Made by a program: the position numbers and the translations under genes
Notes under the pieces: generated by a model
The model's database searches: none
Told to the model about the DNA's origin: nothing
The model's input: the letters and a program-made list of their open reading frames with translations, nothing else
Shown here: one piece after another, positions 15,537 through 24,225 of the stretch
Position numbering within the stretch: position 1 is the first letter of the stretch
Layout of the letters: every line of letters starts with the position of its first letter
Origin: a virus
DNA: 37,874 nt
Direction: 5' to 3' (one strand)
Virus record (IMG/VR): IMGVR_UViG_3300032516_005724
Coordinates: 1-37,874 of that record

Positions 15537-16891
15537 CGGCGAATCTTGGTGTCCACGTGGTCGTACTCGCCCGACCGAACGGTAGCGAGAAACTGATCTG
15601 CAAGGGTCTGTGCGGCCAGCTCCCGCGTCGCCGGATTGAACATCACGTTCCAAGACACGCCTGGCTGCATTTCTTTGACGTACAGCTTCGCCCCGGACTC
15701 CACGAGGTAGCCCCAGAGCTTCGGCGCCTGCGCGTGATCGTAGGTGCCCTTGCGCCACTTGCGAAGCAGGTTCAGCACAATGCTCCAGCCCTGGCTTGGG
15801 TCGCCTACCAGTTCGGCGGTGTTCTCGATGAAAAGCACCAAGTCCTCAGCAGCGCCGGAATCGGCAGAAGCGCGGGCGCGGGCGTTTGGCTCCAGCTCGT
15901 CATACGTTCTTTCCAGCACATCGACCTCGGAGGCCAGCGGCTCGACGGGCCAAGGTTCGCCGTTGAAGTGACTCACTCGCAGGCGCAAGTGCCCATCTTC
16001 CTCGCGCACGCCTTTCACGTCCCCGAGTAGTTCTCTGCCTTCCCAGAAAAGCGTCACCTGCGCACCAATGAGGGCCGATGCCTCGGCTTCTGCCGCAAAC
16101 ACCTCACGGTTGTCGATTTCGCGCAACGTGTACGGTTGCCCTTCTAAGTGAGCTGCCGCCCAGGCATGAGCTTCCTCTGGCGTGGGAAAAGCACCGCGGC
16201 TAAGCACCGCAAACGGGCCGAAGCGTTCGGTGGGATGCCACTTGGTGCGTCGCTCCTCCGAGTAAGGAATCAGCACCGTCCAGTAGCGTTCCCACGACGA
16301 GTGGGCATTGGGAACCAGCGCGTGCAACGGTCGCCACGCTCCCGCGTCTCCGTCCCACATTTGATCGGCGACGCGCAGCTTGAAGCGTGTGGCGGCTTCC
16401 AGCGCCTCGGCAGCCGTGCGCTTGTCGGGCGAGATTGGTATGCCTTGGCTGATGACCCGGTACTTGCCGTCGGAAGCCGAGAGGTAGACCTTCGGAGCCG
16501 ACTGGTTGGGCGCCATGTCTAGCCAGCCCTTGTGCACCATCAAAGCTCGGCGGCGTGCATCTGCAAGGTCAGCTCCCTGCACCTCCAGAATGGTGCCCTC
16601 GCCCTGCCAGGAGCCGGTCAACCCTTCCTTGGCATTTACGGCCTCGATGTAGCTCGCGTAGGGCTTGGAGTAGCTACCAGGCGTGTCACCCGCGACAAAG
16701 AAGAACGTCCGCTGCGAGCGCAGGTGTTCTCGCGACTGGTTGATCGCGAAGTGGTGGGGCTTGGCGTATCGCATTGGGGGAGCCTCGGGGGTGAACGGTT
16801 TCTCGGATTGCACCAGGCGCTGCATGCGGCGACGCACGTCGAGCTTACCGGGACGCGGCGGCGGTGGGGACGGTGGTTGCTGGGGCTTCAT
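15533..16891 (-). CDS. Conserved phage-type hypothetical protein (minus strand)
   Basis: A 452-residue protein encoded against its neighbours. Residues 1-20 are Pro-rich. Residues 190-250 contain a module with W-TVLIPYSEERR and FPTPEEAHAWAAAHL, a layout common in phage proteins that carry a small alpha/beta domain. About 275-315 looks like an SH3-like barrel (GAQVTLFWEGRELLGDVKGV). The last 95 residues (GWSIVLNLLRKWRKGTYDH..LWGYLVESGAKLYVKEM) resemble a conserved tail found on many phage hypothetical proteins, from memory. No catalytic motif is seen. Upstream, a possible but weak promoter (AGCACC, 17 bp, TAGTTT on the minus strand) lies in the divergent gap with the M15 gene. Function unknown. 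Confidence 0.72.
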   Translation of the reverse strand: MKPQQPPSPPPPRPGKLDVRRRMQRLVQSEKPFTPEAPPMRYAKPHHFAINQSREHLRSQRTFFFVAGDTPGSYSKPYASYIEAVNAKEGLTGSWQGEGTILEVQGADLADARRRALMVHKGWLDMAPNQSAPKVYLSASDGKYRVISQGIPISPDKRTAAEALEAATRFKLRVADQMWDGDAGAWRPLHALVPNAHSSWERYWTVLIPYSEERRTKWHPTERFGPFAVLSRGAFPTPEEAHAWAAAHLEGQPYTLREIDNREVFAAEAEASALIGAQVTLFWEGRELLGDVKGVREEDGHLRLRVSHFNGEPWPVEPLASEVDVLERTYDELEPNARARASADSGAAEDLVLFIENTAELVGDPSQGWSIVLNLLRKWRKGTYDHAQAPKLWGYLVESGAKLYVKEMQPGVSWNVMFNPATRELAAQTLADQFLATVRSGEYDHVDTKIRR

Positions 16892-16932
16892 GGGTCAGTA
16901 CCGAAAACTATCAGCGCTCCCGGCTCCGGTGC

Positions 16933-16938
16933 TACTTT
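16933..16938 (+). promoter_or_regulatory. Candidate leaderless -10 box of the 16946 gene
   Basis: TACTTT (16933-16938) lies exactly 7 nt before the GTG start at 16946, matching the spacing seen at the other leaderless promoters. No convincing -35 box is present at 17 or 18 bp upstream. The site lies in the 54-bp divergent gap shared with the minus-strand 452-residue gene. Confidence 0.45.
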
Positions 16939-16945
16939 CTGGCGC

Positions 16946-17518
16946 GTGGCGGTCTACGACCCCAAAAACCACCTGGCAGGGGTGGACTGGCAGATGCGCG
17001 AGGCGTTTGCTGAGCTAGCAAACCGCTTTACCACGCAGACCGGGATGCCGCTCACGGTGCGCTCGGGCGCGCGGAGCTGCGCCCAGCAAAACGAGCTGTA
17101 CGGGATCGGCCGCACGTACAACCTGGGCAGCAAGCCGGTGACCTATGCGCGCGGCTGCCAGAGTTGGCACGTGCTCGGCCGAGCCATTGACGCCGATCCG
17201 GCCGACCCGAGCACGGGAAAACCGACAAGCGCGACGCAGAGCTGCGCAAACGCGACCATCGCCGGCCAGCTCTGGGAGCAGATGGGCGGCGTGTGGGGCG
17301 GACGCTTTGGCGGCTTTGGGAGCTGCGGCGACCAGGGCCACTTTGAGTGGCATGCCGGCCGCAAGCTCGTCGAGTTGTGCCCGGACCCGGACCGCTGCGG
17401 CGAAGCGACGCTGGCCATTGCCACAATGAAACCTTCCGTCCCGTGGGCGTGGAGCCTCGCGGGTGGCGTGCTGGTGCTTGGAATAGGCTTGTTTCTGATC
17501 GGACCCAAACGCAGATGA
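16946..17518 (+). CDS. M15-family peptidase (VanY/endolysin-like) with C-terminal membrane anchor
   Basis: A 190-residue D-Ala or L-Ala-D-Glu type peptidase that cuts peptidoglycan stem peptides. The M15 signature is clear: SWHVLGRAIDAD supplies zinc ligands H75 and D82, and QGHFEW supplies the third ligand H132, with E134 nearby. SGARSCAQQNELY (about 40-52) is the family's substrate-side loop. After the domain comes a Cys-rich linker and a transmembrane helix (about 166-186, PWAWSLAGGVLVLGIGLFLIG) with a short basic tail, unusual for an endolysin. The GTG at 16946 is supported by a -10 box 7 nt upstream, while upstream in-frame starts would prepend sequence antisense to the divergent gene. 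It is either a tethered lysis enzyme or a virion enzyme. Confidence 0.85.
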   Translation: MAVYDPKNHLAGVDWQMREAFAELANRFTTQTGMPLTVRSGARSCAQQNELYGIGRTYNLGSKPVTYARGCQSWHVLGRAIDADPADPSTGKPTSATQSCANATIAGQLWEQMGGVWGGRFGGFGSCGDQGHFEWHAGRKLVELCPDPDRCGEATLAIATMKPSVPWAWSLAGGVLVLGIGLFLIGPKRR

Positions 17519-17565
17519 CCCAAAAGTGGCGGCGCGGCCAAAGCCGTCGGTAGAGTAGTGCCCGA

Positions 17566-18513
17566 ATGATTCCGCGGTCCAAAGATGGAACCTACATCGT
17601 CGATCCGCCGGGCGGATCGGGCCCGGGTTCCATCTCGATTCTCGACGAAGGCATTCTCGTCGGAGCGTTCACCAAGATCAACTTCATCGGCTCGTCGGTC
17701 ACGGCGGTTAACGCGGGTGGTGGCCAGGCCAACGTCACCATCCAGGCGTACAACACCGTCGAGGAAGAAGGCGGCGCCCTTACGCAGCGCTCCACGATCA
17801 ACTTTGTCGGAGCCGGCGTCACCGCCGCAGACGCTGGCGGCAAGACGGTCGTCACGATCTCTGGCGCCATCTCGATTCTCGACGAAGGCATTCTCGTCGG
17901 AGCGTTCACCAAGATCAACTTCATCGGCTCGTCGGTCACGGCGGTCAACGCGGGTGGTGGCCAAACCGACGTCACCATCCAGGCGTACAACACCGTCGAG
18001 GAAGAAGGCGGCGCCCTCGCACAGCGCTCCACGATCAACTTTGTCGGAGCCGGCGTCACCGCCGCAGACGCTGGCGGCAAGACGGTCGTCACGATCCCTG
18101 GCGTCACGGGCACCGACTCGTGCGAACTGGAGTGGGGCGCGGGCAGCATTCTGGTCACGACGACCACGCGCTACCTGTTCCCCACCGGGACGTCGGGCGG
18201 CTCGGGAGGAAACGCGCCCGTCAACCCGATCCAAATCCGCATCTTCAAGGCGGGCACGCTCAAGAATCTGCGCATCAGGCATCGGACAACCGGCGGCAAC
18301 GCGAACATCGTCACGTACACGGTGAGAATCAACAACGTCGCGACGACAATCGCCGCGTCCATCGCGGCGAACGCCGCTGGGCTCAACACGCAGGATCTGG
18401 TGAACACCGCGGCCGTCGCGGCTGGCGACCTTGTGGATATCCGAGTCACCAAGGCTGCGAACATTGCGACCAGCCCGAATGACATCACCGCAACGCTGGA
18501 GTGGTCGCTGTGA
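17566..18513 (+). CDS. Fibre protein with duplicated repeat module
   Basis: A 315-residue virion fibre-like protein. After a short N-terminal tag (RSKDGTYIVDPPGGSG) it has two nearly identical 79-residue modules (about 22-100 and 101-179). Each contains ILDEGILVGAFTKINFIG and EEEGGAL-QRSTINFVGAG, a pattern typical of phage fibre beta repeats. The last ~125 residues form a distinct head (AGTLKNLRIRHRTTGGN through NDITATLEWSL) that resembles the C-terminal head of the 28243 product. A TAGAGT box 9 nt before the ATG may be a -10 element, but I find no matching -35. It is coupled by GTGA to the next gene. It opens the fibre cassette. Confidence 0.75.
   Translation: MIPRSKDGTYIVDPPGGSGPGSISILDEGILVGAFTKINFIGSSVTAVNAGGGQANVTIQAYNTVEEEGGALTQRSTINFVGAGVTAADAGGKTVVTISGAISILDEGILVGAFTKINFIGSSVTAVNAGGGQTDVTIQAYNTVEEEGGALAQRSTINFVGAGVTAADAGGKTVVTIPGVTGTDSCELEWGAGSILVTTTTRYLFPTGTSGGSGGNAPVNPIQIRIFKAGTLKNLRIRHRTTGGNANIVTYTVRINNVATTIAASIAANAAGLNTQDLVNTAAVAAGDLVDIRVTKAANIATSPNDITATLEWSL
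17630..18103 (+). repeat. Tandem 237-bp direct duplication
   Basis: Two adjacent in-frame copies, 17630-17866 and 17867-18103, differ at only about a dozen bases by eye. Several differences are synonymous (for example GTT/GTC), with the clearest change at GCCAAC versus ACCGAC. Near identity at the DNA level points to recent duplication or ongoing recombination that could change fibre length. Confidence 0.9.
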
Positions 18514-19232
18514 GCACCCATCGCTATCGCACCACCGGACCGGACAGCGCGTCGCTGGAGGACGTCATCGAGTCCGGGCTCAGCGTGTCCAATACGAGCG
18601 GTGCGTTCGAGGTGGACGTCGTACTTATCACTGACGCGCTGCTGCCCGATCTCGACATAGTGATGGCCCAGTTGGGCTACCAGTACGTCGGCACCTCGCC
18701 GACGGACCCCCGAGCGACTTCGGCGGGTGACATTCTCGACTGGGTGGGAAGCGCGACGCCGCCGGTTGCGACGGTGGGAACGGCGCGGGTGTACTTCGAC
18801 TCGGGCACGAACCAACTGATGCTCTCACAGAACGGCGGCCCGTTTCTTCCGTTCGGGTCGCCAGGTGGAACGTCCGGGTCGGTGTCCGGGCAATACACGT
18901 GCCCCGTCGGAGTGGCGCTGACTGACGCGGTGTATCTCTCCGCTGCGAACGTGGTGGACAAAGCCGACTCGGACGACGCCCTCAAGCAGCCGCTCATCGG
19001 CGTCGTGACGGCGAAGCCAACTCCCACTACCTGCACTGTCACGAACTACGGCGAAGCGAACGTATTCGTGGGACTGGCTGTGGGCGCCACGTACTACCTC
19101 GGCGTCGCGCCAGGAACGATCACAACGACGGCGCCCAGCGTGCCCGGCAACATCGTGCAGCGCATCGGCTTTGCAAAGAGCACAACGACACTGGTCGTGT
19201 TCACAGATCGCGACTGGGTGGAGATTACCTAA
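18510..19232 (+). CDS. Fibre or head-decoration-like structural protein
   Basis: A 240-residue protein. The middle has a strand-turn motif seen in neighbouring fibre genes (GTARVYFDSGTNQLMLSQNG). The C-terminal ~100 residues (QYTCPVGVALTDAVYLSAAN through IGFAKSTTTLVVFTDRDWVEI) share their layout with the C-terminus of the 1572-residue protein: a 'GDxVYL..A' strand, then a 'GATYYLGVAPGTIT' loop, then 'GfA.STT'. I chose the GTG at 18510 because it overlaps the previous stop (GTGA). It is beta-rich with no enzyme motif. The stop overlaps the next ATG (TAATG). It is likely a component of the receptor-binding apparatus. Confidence 0.7.
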   Translation: MSTHRYRTTGPDSASLEDVIESGLSVSNTSGAFEVDVVLITDALLPDLDIVMAQLGYQYVGTSPTDPRATSAGDILDWVGSATPPVATVGTARVYFDSGTNQLMLSQNGGPFLPFGSPGGTSGSVSGQYTCPVGVALTDAVYLSAANVVDKADSDDALKQPLIGVVTAKPTPTTCTVTNYGEANVFVGLAVGATYYLGVAPGTITTTAPSVPGNIVQRIGFAKSTTTLVVFTDRDWVEIT

Positions 19233-19462
19233 TGGCGCAATTCAAATGGCTCGGAGAAGACCAGCTAGATCCACCGCAACAGTGGGTCAAGGAGTACGGC
19301 CCGTGCGAGCAGGTAGCGGTGCCAAAAAAAGACGGCACGACCACGGTAGTGGAGGCGCCGCCTGGTGGCTTTCCCATCAACAGCATCATCCCGTACGATT
19401 TCACTGATGAGCGCTCGATTCGAGTGCTGCGCGCTGACCCAAGATTTCAAGAAGTGGTTTGA
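19232..19462 (+). CDS. Small hypothetical protein in the fibre cassette
   Basis: A 76-residue protein (MAQFKWLGEDQLDPPQQW...) with a predicted beta-rich core and an acidic or aromatic start. No domain is recognised. The TAATG overlap with the fibre gene upstream and the 12-bp gap with an AGAAGGAAC ribosome site before the giant fibre gene place it firmly in the cassette. It may be an adaptor or a small structural subunit, which is inference from position only. Confidence 0.7.
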   Translation: MAQFKWLGEDQLDPPQQWVKEYGPCEQVAVPKKDGTTTVVEAPPGGFPINSIIPYDFTDERSIRVLRADPRFQEVV

Positions 19463-19474
19463 GAAGGAACAACA

Positions 19475-22400
19475 ATGGCCAACAGCAAAGCTCTAGTCAT
19501 TCAGTCTGGCGTAACGAAGCAGATCCCCGACGCGGATACGCTGATCGTTTCCACGGGCATCCTCTCCGCCACGGGCATCAACCTGAACGCGGATACTCCC
19601 GGCGCGCAGACCGTGGAAATCGGGCGGGTGAACGCCACGGCCGTCAACATCGGGCGCGTGGGTCAAACAACCACGATCAAAGGCGCCTTGCAGGTGGACG
19701 GTGCCGAAACAGTGACCGGGATCTCCACGTTCAACAACAACGCGCTTTTCAATGGCGACGTGACATTCGGCGATGCTGCCGCCGACACGGTTACGTTCAC
19801 GGGCAAAGTGGCCGGTGACATCAACTTCAAGACTGAGGGGGTCACGCACAACATCGGCATCGGAGCTGCGCCGGCAGCGACGGTTGCGGGTGACGACGTT
19901 GAGATCGACGGCGGACTTGGTGGTGTGGGCAGCGGCGGCTCGCCAGGCGGCCAAGGTGGCTTTGCGGCAGCCGTCGGCGGGCTAGGAGGCACCGGCACAG
20001 CAGTCGCTGGCGACAATGGTGGCGTGGGCGGCGACGCTCGTACGGTAGGCGGCACGGGCGGCGCGACGCTGGGAGCGAATAACCCCGGCACGGGCGGGCA
20101 AGTGATCATCGCGGGCGGCGCCGCGGGAACTGGTGGCTCTGGTAACGCGGACGGCGGCGCGGTCTTCCTCAATGGTGGCGCCAAGAGCGGCACGGGTGTG
20201 AAGGGCCAGGTGCTCATCGGTTCGCTCGCAGCGAGCGCAATCTTCATTGGTAACGGCACGGACAATCCAAGCACGACGTTCCAGGGAACAGGGAAAGTCC
20301 GGCTTGGCGCTGGCTTCGAGGAGTTCGCGAACGGTGTTGCTGCGGCCGTGAGTCCGGCGGGAGAAGGCCGACTCCGTTACAACAACACCAGCGGCACGTT
20401 CCAGGTGTCCATCAGCGGCGGTGTTTACACGGACCTCGCGGTTGGAGGCGCCGAATCTCTGGCGACCACGCTGGCCGCCGGCAACACGACGGGCGCCAAC
20501 GCAACGACGGTCGGCAACAACATCGTCTTCTCGGGTTCCGGCGTATCGCAGGACGGCATTCGCGTCGGTGGTGTTGCGGGACTCGCGTTTGCGCTCTCCT
20601 ACAGCTCCGTGGCCACCGCTATCGGCGGCGCGGTGAACATCACTGCTCAGCAGGGCGCAGCGGGTAGCGCGGGCGGCTCTGCGTCACTGGCCGGTGGCCC
20701 CGGAACCGGCGCGGGCGACGGCGGCGCCGCGTCACTGGCCGGAGGGGTCGGCGGCGCAGGCGGCGCCGACATCGGCGGCGCCGCGACGGTAAACGGCGGC
20801 GCAGGCAAAGGCGGCGGCGGCGCACTCAATCTCTACAGCGGTCAGGTCACGCCAACTGGAGCAGGCGCGGGCGGCAACATCACCATGACGGCTCGCCCCG
20901 GCGTTGGCGGCGCCGGTAACGGTGGGACAATCACTGTCCTTGCTGGCGATGGCACCGGCACTGGCGCGGCGGGCACGATTTCGCTCACCGCGGGTGCGGG
21001 CGGCTCTGGCCTTGCCGGCGGCGCCATGCAGCTTCAGGCCGGCACGGGCGATGGAGCTGGCAACGGCGGACCAGTGAATATCAGCGGCGGCGCCAGCAAT
21101 GCCACGAGTGGCACGGGCAACGGTGGAGCGACCACCGTGCAAGGCGGCACAGGCGGCAAAACGTCCGGCAGTGGCGGCGATCTGAATCTGTATAGCGGGC
21201 TGCCACACCCGACCAGCGTTTCGGGTGGTGACGGTGGCTCAGTCGTCGTGATTGCACGCAACGGCAAGGGCGCGGCTGGCATTGGAGGAGCAGTCACCAT
21301 CGACGCGGGCAATGGCACCGGGACTGGCTCGGCGGGCTACATTGCCCTCACCGCAGGCGACGGCGGAGCCAATGTCATTGGCGGCGCGGTAGACATTTTG
21401 GGCGGCGTCGGTGGTGGCAGCAGCTCTCCCGCAGGCGGCGCGGTGACAATGAAGGGTGGTCAAGGTGGGCTGCCCAATGGCTCCGGCGGCAGGGCCACCG
21501 TGAACAGCGGCGAGCTGAGCGGGTCAGGCAATCCCGGTGACATTCGTCTGGGCCTTGGGGATACGACGCTCGGGATATTCACAGGAGTCCTGGCGGACAG
21601 GGGACGATTCACCTACGGCGCAGAGATGACGCCGCAGTTCGTGCAAGCGACCGCGACACTCTCCGCGGGCCGAGATTTCACAATCCAGCCTCAGACGGGG
21701 ACCGTTGGCTCTGGTGGCCAGCTCACCATGTACGGCGGAGGCGGCACCGGTGCAGCCGTCGATGGTGGCGACATCATTTTCCAGGGCGGCACCGTGACCG
21801 ATGGCTCCGCTGGTGCCTTCCGCTTCTTCGGCGCGAATGGCGTGGGCACGGGCATGCTGGGAGGCGGGTTCTCCGTCACCTTGGGCGCGGCTACCGACGC
21901 TGTGGCGGGTGCTGACATCGCGTTGAACGCCGGCACGGGTGGTGCGACCGGAGGCGTGGGAGGAAATGCCTCCCTGGTTGCCGGAAGCGGCGGAACCGTA
22001 GGCGACGGCGGCCAGGTCTACATTTTTGGTGGCTTCCCCACCACGAACGGTAGCGGCGGCAACGTCAACTTGACCGGCCCGGATGCTGTTGGCGGCACCG
22101 CCAACAACGGCGGCAGCATCGTGGTCGAGAGCGGCGCCAAGACCGGCACGGGCGTCGCCGGGGCCATCGATCTGAACGTCACCTCGGGCTTCTTGACTCG
22201 CGTCGGCGGCCAACTGCTGCTCAAGGAGCTGTCGGCATTCCCGACGCCAGCGAGCACATTCGGGGCGCTCTACACGAAGTCGGCCGACAGCAACCTGTAC
22301 TTCAAGACTGACGGTGGAGTTGAGACTCAACTCACCCCCGCTGCCGTACCGGGCACCGAAACCCTTGCCACCACGCTGGTCGCCGGCAACACGACGGGCG

Positions 22401-24193
22401 CGACGGCGACGACCGTCGGAAACAACATCGTATTCTCGGGCGCCGTCACGCAGGACAGCATCCGTCTGGGAGGCACCGCGGGAGCAAACTTCTCCATCGC
22501 GTACTCGGGAGCTTCTACCATCGCGGGGGGCGACATCTCGTCCACTGCGCAGACCGGCGCAGTCACGACAGCGGGTGGCAGCACCTCTGGCATTGGCGGC
22601 ACCGGCGGCGCGGCTAGCGCTGGCACCCCTGGCGGCGCGGGCGGCACGGGTCGCGTCCGCGGCGGCGTAGGCGGCGCGGCTGCCGGTGGGGCAGGCGTAG
22701 GCGGAGCTGGTGGTGTGGCGAGCATCCTGGCAGGCGCAGGCGGAGCTGGCACGGCCACGGGCGTAGCCGGAGCTGGCGGCGCCGTGAACCTCATTGCGGG
22801 CGATGCTGGCGCCGCTGCCGGAGCTGGCGGCGGCGTGGGCGGGCAGGTCTACATCGAGGCTGGCACCGGCACCGACGCTGGGCCCACGCACGGTGACATC
22901 CACATCGGAGAAGACCTCGTTTCTGGCAAGACGCGCAGGATCTACATCGGCAACGCCACCACAAACCCGCCGACTCTGTTCCAGGGCTCCGGCACCGTTT
23001 CTGTGACAGGGCTCTTGGCTGCCAACGGGGACGTGGATCTGGGCGACGCTGCCGCTGATACCATCAGCATGATTGGCCGCGTGGACACCAGCGTCGAGTT
23101 TACCAACGGTGCAAACAGGCTCATCTCTGTGCAGGACGCAGCGGCTGGCACCGTCGGTAAGCGCATCGCGCTCGCAGGCGGAGCGGGCGCCCCGGATGCC
23201 GGAGCGGGCGGCTTTACTGGCGGCCCCGGTAACCTGAATGGCGGCAACGGTGGCGCCAGCGTGGGCACGGGCGCAGGCGGTGCAGGCGGCACCTCGAATG
23301 TCTCCTCCGGCACCGGCGGAGCTGGCTCTGGCGCTTCGGCCGGTGGGGCTGGCGGCATTACTGCCGTGGCGGGCGGCGTTGGCGGCGCGAGCGGCACGGG
23401 TTCTGCCGCGGGCGCAGGCGGCGACATCTCAATCACAGGCGGAGCAGCCGGCGCAATCACAGGCGGTGGCACTGGCAGCACGGGCGGCAACGTCACGGTC
23501 AACGGTGGCCTCGCGACAGCCGGCGCCTCCGGCACCCTCGGCCTGGGCACAGTCAGCACGAGCGCCGTGAACATCGGCAACGCGACCAACAACCCGATCA
23601 CGACGTTTGCGGGCACCGGCACCGTCCGGCTCACTGGCTCCAACCAGCAGCTCTCACTGGTCGGCTCGGGAGCGGGCACTGGCGGCGGCATCCTCACGAT
23701 GTTCGAGGCGGCCGATCCGGCGACCGCAGCCAACACGGGCGCGGTCTACACGAAGGATGTTTCGGGAGCCACGCAACTGTTCTTCCGGTCGGACAGCAGC
23801 GGCGTCATCACGCAGCTCACTCCCGCGGGCGGGTCCGCGAGCAGCGGAGTCGTCATCACTGGCTTGACCACAACGGCAATGACGATCTCGGGCCAAGCCG
23901 GGTACGTCAGCGGTAACGATACCGTGTCTCCATGCGACGCGAACAACACCGCAGCGCAGGCACGCCTGTTCGGGTTCTACGAGGGCACCGCGGGCTCAAT
24001 GCGGGTGGCCGGAGTAGTGACGCCGATCTTCACCGTGGCAGCGGCTGCAAACGACCCCATCTATCTGTCGCTCGTGGCAGGCGAGGTCACCCCGACCGCG
24101 CCGACGGGTAGCGGAGAGTTTGTCTCTCCGGTGGGCATTGCGCTGAGCACAACCAGGATGCTGATTCAGACCCAGGTGGTGGTCGGCCTCTAA
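19475..24193 (+). CDS. Giant glycine-rich repeat fibre protein
   Basis: A 1572-residue virion fibre-like protein. The N-terminus (ALVIQSGVTKQIPDADTL) matches the attachment tag of the 24226 product (PLVINAGAIQQVQSGDTL). Long blocks are built of 16-20-residue units, each with a short strand (x-V-x-I/L) followed by a Gly/Ala/Thr-rich turn such as AGDGTGTGAAG. These units are punctuated by conserved spacers (TTGNNIVFSG type, about residues 325-370 and 960-1005) and by FGALYTKSADSNLYFKTDGG motifs. The C-terminal domain (about 1460-1572) resembles that of the 18510 product. The composition recalls polyglycine-II or beta-solenoid fibre tips such as the glycine-rich motifs of phage S16 gp38, although no homology is claimed. 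A receptor-binding or surface-adhesion role is likely. Confidence 0.82.
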   Translation: MANSKALVIQSGVTKQIPDADTLIVSTGILSATGINLNADTPGAQTVEIGRVNATAVNIGRVGQTTTIKGALQVDGAETVTGISTFNNNALFNGDVTFGDAAADTVTFTGKVAGDINFKTEGVTHNIGIGAAPAATVAGDDVEIDGGLGGVGSGGSPGGQGGFAAAVGGLGGTGTAVAGDNGGVGGDARTVGGTGGATLGANNPGTGGQVIIAGGAAGTGGSGNADGGAVFLNGGAKSGTGVKGQVLIGSLAASAIFIGNGTDNPSTTFQGTGKVRLGAGFEEFANGVAAAVSPAGEGRLRYNNTSGTFQVSISGGVYTDLAVGGAESLATTLAAGNTTGANATTVGNNIVFSGSGVSQDGIRVGGVAGLAFALSYSSVATAIGGAVNITAQQGAAGSAGGSASLAGGPGTGAGDGGAASLAGGVGGAGGADIGGAATVNGGAGKGGGGALNLYSGQVTPTGAGAGGNITMTARPGVGGAGNGGTITVLAGDGTGTGAAGTISLTAGAGGSGLAGGAMQLQAGTGDGAGNGGPVNISGGASNATSGTGNGGATTVQGGTGGKTSGSGGDLNLYSGLPHPTSVSGGDGGSVVVIARNGKGAAGIGGAVTIDAGNGTGTGSAGYIALTAGDGGANVIGGAVDILGGVGGGSSSPAGGAVTMKGGQGGLPNGSGGRATVNSGELSGSGNPGDIRLGLGDTTLGIFTGVLADRGRFTYGAEMTPQFVQATATLSAGRDFTIQPQTGTVGSGGQLTMYGGGGTGAAVDGGDIIFQGGTVTDGSAGAFRFFGANGVGTGMLGGGFSVTLGAATDAVAGADIALNAGTGGATGGVGGNASLVAGSGGTVGDGGQVYIFGGFPTTNGSGGNVNLTGPDAVGGTANNGGSIVVESGAKTGTGVAGAIDLNVTSGFLTRVGGQLLLKELSAFPTPASTFGALYTKSADSNLYFKTDGGVETQLTPAAVPGTETLATTLVAGNTTGATATTVGNNIVFSGAVTQDSIRLGGTAGANFSIAYSGASTIAGGDISSTAQTGAVTTAGGSTSGIGGTGGAASAGTPGGAGGTGRVRGGVGGAAAGGAGVGGAGGVASILAGAGGAGTATGVAGAGGAVNLIAGDAGAAAGAGGGVGGQVYIEAGTGTDAGPTHGDIHIGEDLVSGKTRRIYIGNATTNPPTLFQGSGTVSVTGLLAANGDVDLGDAAADTISMIGRVDTSVEFTNGANRLISVQDAAAGTVGKRIALAGGAGAPDAGAGGFTGGPGNLNGGNGGASVGTGAGGAGGTSNVSSGTGGAGSGASAGGAGGITAVAGGVGGASGTGSAAGAGGDISITGGAAGAITGGGTGSTGGNVTVNGGLATAGASGTLGLGTVSTSAVNIGNATNNPITTFAGTGTVRLTGSNQQLSLVGSGAGTGGGILTMFEAADPATAANTGAVYTKDVSGATQLFFRSDSSGVITQLTPAGGSASSGVVITGLTTTAMTISGQAGYVSGNDTVSPCDANNTAAQARLFGFYEGTAGSMRVAGVVTPIFTVAAAANDPIYLSLVAGEVTPTAPTGSGEFVSPVGIALSTTRMLIQTQVVVGL
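20451..20535 (+). repeat. Dispersed 85-bp repeat, copy 1 (partner 22356-22440)
   Basis: This stretch and 22356-22440 encode nearly the same spacer (S/T-LATTL-AGNTTGA-ATTVGNNIVFSG), with clear DNA similarity including shared runs such as GCCGGCAACACGACGGGCG. The two copies mark the boundary between a structural module and the next glycine-rich block, so the protein appears to have grown by block duplication. Confidence 0.8.
20641..21560 (+). repeat. Glycine-rich solenoid-type repeat block
   Basis: This region codes for a continuous run of about 16-20-residue units. Each unit has a hydrophobic strand triplet (TITVL, TISLT, AMQLQ, DLNLY, SVVVI, AVTID, YIALT, AVDIL, AVTMK, DIRLG) followed by a glycine-rich turn. 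I count about fourteen units. Shorter blocks of the same kind lie at roughly 19900-20200, 21690-22180, 22530-22870 and 23160-23560. Confidence 0.75.
22356..22440 (+). repeat. Dispersed 85-bp repeat, copy 2
   Basis: Second copy of the spacer-coding repeat described at 20451-20535, with synonymous drift at several codons (GTC versus GCC, GGAAAC versus GGCAAC). Confidence 0.8.
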
Positions 24194-24206
24194 AATCACT
24201 ATAGAA
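24167..24206 (+). promoter_or_regulatory. Candidate promoter of the 24226 gene, with SP6-like core
   Basis: CAGACC (24167-24172), 18 bp, and TAAAAT (24191-24196) fit the window's sigma70-like pattern with a short leader. The same spot contains CACTATAGAAGA (24197-24208), identical to the core and initiation region of the SP6 RNA polymerase promoter. The upstream specificity bases of SP6 (GGTGA) are not conserved. I favour the sigma70 reading. The 24194-24225 gap is unusually AT-rich for this window. Confidence 0.45.
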
Positions 24207-24225
24207 GACAGGTCGAGTTGCTGAC

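Noticed and set aside
20641-21560. Regularly repeated GC-rich units that could suggest a CRISPR or satellite array
   Set aside because: Units vary in length and sequence, stay in one reading frame and encode a protein repeat; there are no conserved repeats with unique spacers.
21524-22903. 459-codon minus-strand frame opposite the giant fibre
   Set aside because: It is an Ala/Arg/Gly reading caused by the repetitive GGC-rich codons of the real gene.
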